Assembly: GCA_002067265.1 (NCBI GenBank)
Contig: MVQW01000285.1
Location: 1 to 13,853, forward strand
Origin: Methanomethylovorans sp. PtaU1.Bin073
GTDB taxonomy: Archaea; Halobacteriota; Methanosarcinia; Methanosarcinales; Methanosarcinaceae
DNA length: 13,853 nt
Reading direction: 5' to 3'
Part shown: piece after piece, positions 12,640 through 13,853 of the stretch
Layout of the letters: every line of letters starts with the position of its first letter
Numbering within the stretch: position 1 is the stretch's first letter
Made by a program: the position numbers and the translations under genes
Notes under the pieces: generated by a model
The model's database searches: none
Told to the model about the DNA's origin: nothing
The model's input: only the letters and a program-made list of their open reading frames with translations

Positions 12640-13853
12640 ATGCTGCACAAGTTCGCCCTGCCGGTCACTCATGAGTTTGGGTGTTACTTCCATGTAACAG
12701 ACCTGGACTTCTATTATGCGGTGGTCAGTTACTACTCTGACCATGTAACAGACCGCTACAACCATCATATCAGGTTAGGGGACCGGGTCTTTAAGTTCTG
12801 GAGCAAGCAGGGCGGGCTGTACAATCCGAAAACCAGGAAACTTGCCTTTGAGTATATGCTGCAGTGGACCGATAAGGAAGGTGCCAGTAAATGCACTTAC
12901 ACCATCAAGCCTTTGTTTGGCAAAGGTACGCGGACAAAGACAGGGAAACTCCTGAACCTCCCTTCCGTGGGTGTGAACATCCACATCCAGTCCTCTTACA
13001 TCGACCTGGATGAACATTTCAATATCATCTGGGAGTTCATGCGTTACATCGATGCAGACAGGTTCCAGCACTGTATTGACCGCTCAAGATCCACTATATA
13101 CCAGATGGCCCGCCATATAAGGTATCATGAAAAGCATGAGCATGATATGGTAACCATGCTCCAGGCAATAGAAAAAGAGTCTTCCATGCTTGGGGATTCC
13201 AAGCTGATCAAGACCCTGAGATCCGGCAAGTACGATATGTACAAGCTGGATAATCCTAACTTCTCGGTATGCAATATCAAGACAGAGTTCCATCATTCGG
13301 TCAAATCGTACAGGATCACCAATTTCCTGGACCGCAGACCGGAGGATCCTTTAAGACATCCCAAACTTGAGGTATTCCTCAAGTCAGACTCTGACCAGAA
13401 CCCTTCCATCAACCAATACCTGAACCTCAAGAAGGATCTGGATAACCTGCTTATCAAGCTCATCAACTTCATCGGTCCTATAGAATACGTCTCTGATTCC
13501 TATTTCGATGCCGAGAAGATCTTTGAATACCGGTATGATCTCCCAGAGTGGAACTACAAGACCACTTCAACCGAGGTGCAGCACATTGACCTCGGGGAGA
13601 ACATGCAGGCCATCAAGGCCCTGGCGTTCATAGCCCTGCAATCCGAAGGCTGTGCAGACTTCCGGGACATCCAGGAAGGCACCGAGATCCCGGAGCGGTC
13701 CCTGTGGAGGTACATCAACCACTGGAAAGCCGAAGGCATCCTGGACAGCGTAAGACACCAATGCACCCAGGTCTTTTTCAAGACCCGCTCCCTCTGGGAA
13801 GCCGCCAGAAAACCCCTTGCGGACCTGTGCAGCGTCCTTAAGATCGGCTTCAA
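12640..13853 (+). CDS. Large element protein with winged-helix-like C-terminal part (cut by window end)
   Basis: The frame stays open to the right edge: 404 residues and no stop. It has coding character throughout, with GC-rich third positions. The N-terminal part includes LPVTHEFGCYFH near residue 7, LPSVGVNIHIQSSYIDLDEH near 110, and RRPEDPLRHPKLEVFLK near 235. From memory this layout resembles DUF7845-type proteins of haloarchaeal plasmids and proviruses; that is tentative. The last 85 residues (from about 319, GENMQAIKALAFIALQSEG, with RSLWRYINHWKAEGIL) look like a winged helix, so DNA binding is likely and a replication or partition role possible. The start is uncertain: ATG 12640 lacks a ribosome-binding site, and in-frame ATGs at 12559 and 12577 overlap the preceding gene. 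Open frames on the other strand are shadows. Confidence 0.8.
   Translation, partial: MLHKFALPVTHEFGCYFHVTDLDFYYAVVSYYSDHVTDRYNHHIRLGDRVFKFWSKQGGLYNPKTRKLAFEYMLQWTDKEGASKCTYTIKPLFGKGTRTKTGKLLNLPSVGVNIHIQSSYIDLDEHFNIIWEFMRYIDADRFQHCIDRSRSTIYQMARHIRYHEKHEHDMVTMLQAIEKESSMLGDSKLIKTLRSGKYDMYKLDNPNFSVCNIKTEFHHSVKSYRITNFLDRRPEDPLRHPKLEVFLKSDSDQNPSINQYLNLKKDLDNLLIKLINFIGPIEYVSDSYFDAEKIFEYRYDLPEWNYKTTSTEVQHIDLGENMQAIKALAFIALQSEGCADFRDIQEGTEIPERSLWRYINHWKAEGILDSVRHQCTQVFFKTRSLWEAARKPLADLCSVLKIGF

Noticed and set aside
12775..13853. Three minus-strand open frames (12775-13071, 13084-13296, 13554-13853)
   Set aside because: The plus strand has one uninterrupted frame through the whole stretch with protein-like composition and a helix-turn-helix pattern. 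The minus-strand frames are short, broken and without start signals.

Overview
The window looks like a genomic island from a euryarchaeon, most likely a methanogen of the Methanosarcinales. The grounds are archaeal BRE/TATA promoters, T-rich rather than classical terminators, the C-terminal tail of an Orc1/Cdc6 initiator, a kinesin-light-chain-style TPR fragment and a DUF5658-like membrane protein. The assignment rests on gene character only and was not tested by a search. No rRNA, tRNA or CRISPR array was seen.

Bases 1-925 hold no intact gene. Bases 1-446 are A+T-rich and carry several strong inverted repeats. Bases 447-623 are the tail of a 5'-truncated gene with an in-frame TAG, followed by a T-rich terminator. 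Bases 859-925 are a well-formed archaeal promoter (BRE, TATA) with three copies of TTAC(A/T)GTAA, placed so that the first gene is probably leaderless.

Bases 926-11131 form one tightly packed plus-strand operon encoding a type I restriction-modification system with passengers. In order: a half-size HsdS with a single target-recognition domain, HsdM, a DinD/BRO-N protein, a full-length HsdS with two target-recognition domains, an OLD-type ATPase-TOPRIM protein, HsdR, and a YgjP-like zinc metallopeptidase. HsdS chooses the site, HsdM methylates adenine, and HsdR translocates and cuts unmodified DNA. The OLD-type protein is probably an added anti-phage effector. It sits between a complete hsdS tail and a second, decayed copy of that tail (74 bp, 62 matches), so the insertion left a readable scar.

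Bases 11132-11660 are debris: a frameshifted C-terminal fragment of Orc1/Cdc6 on the minus strand, abutting a 5'-truncated TPR fragment on the plus strand.

Bases 11661-13853 are a second, visibly more G+C-rich operon with its own TATA box and a dyad at the predicted transcription start. It encodes a 70-aa and a 49-aa unknown protein, a DUF5658-like membrane protein, an AbrB-like small protein and a large protein cut by the window edge (404 residues seen) with a winged-helix-like C-terminal part. The first four genes are linked by ATGA stop/start overlaps, and one stop/RBS/start cassette is used twice almost unchanged. This resembles the core of an integrated plasmid or virus-like element, and its function is unknown.
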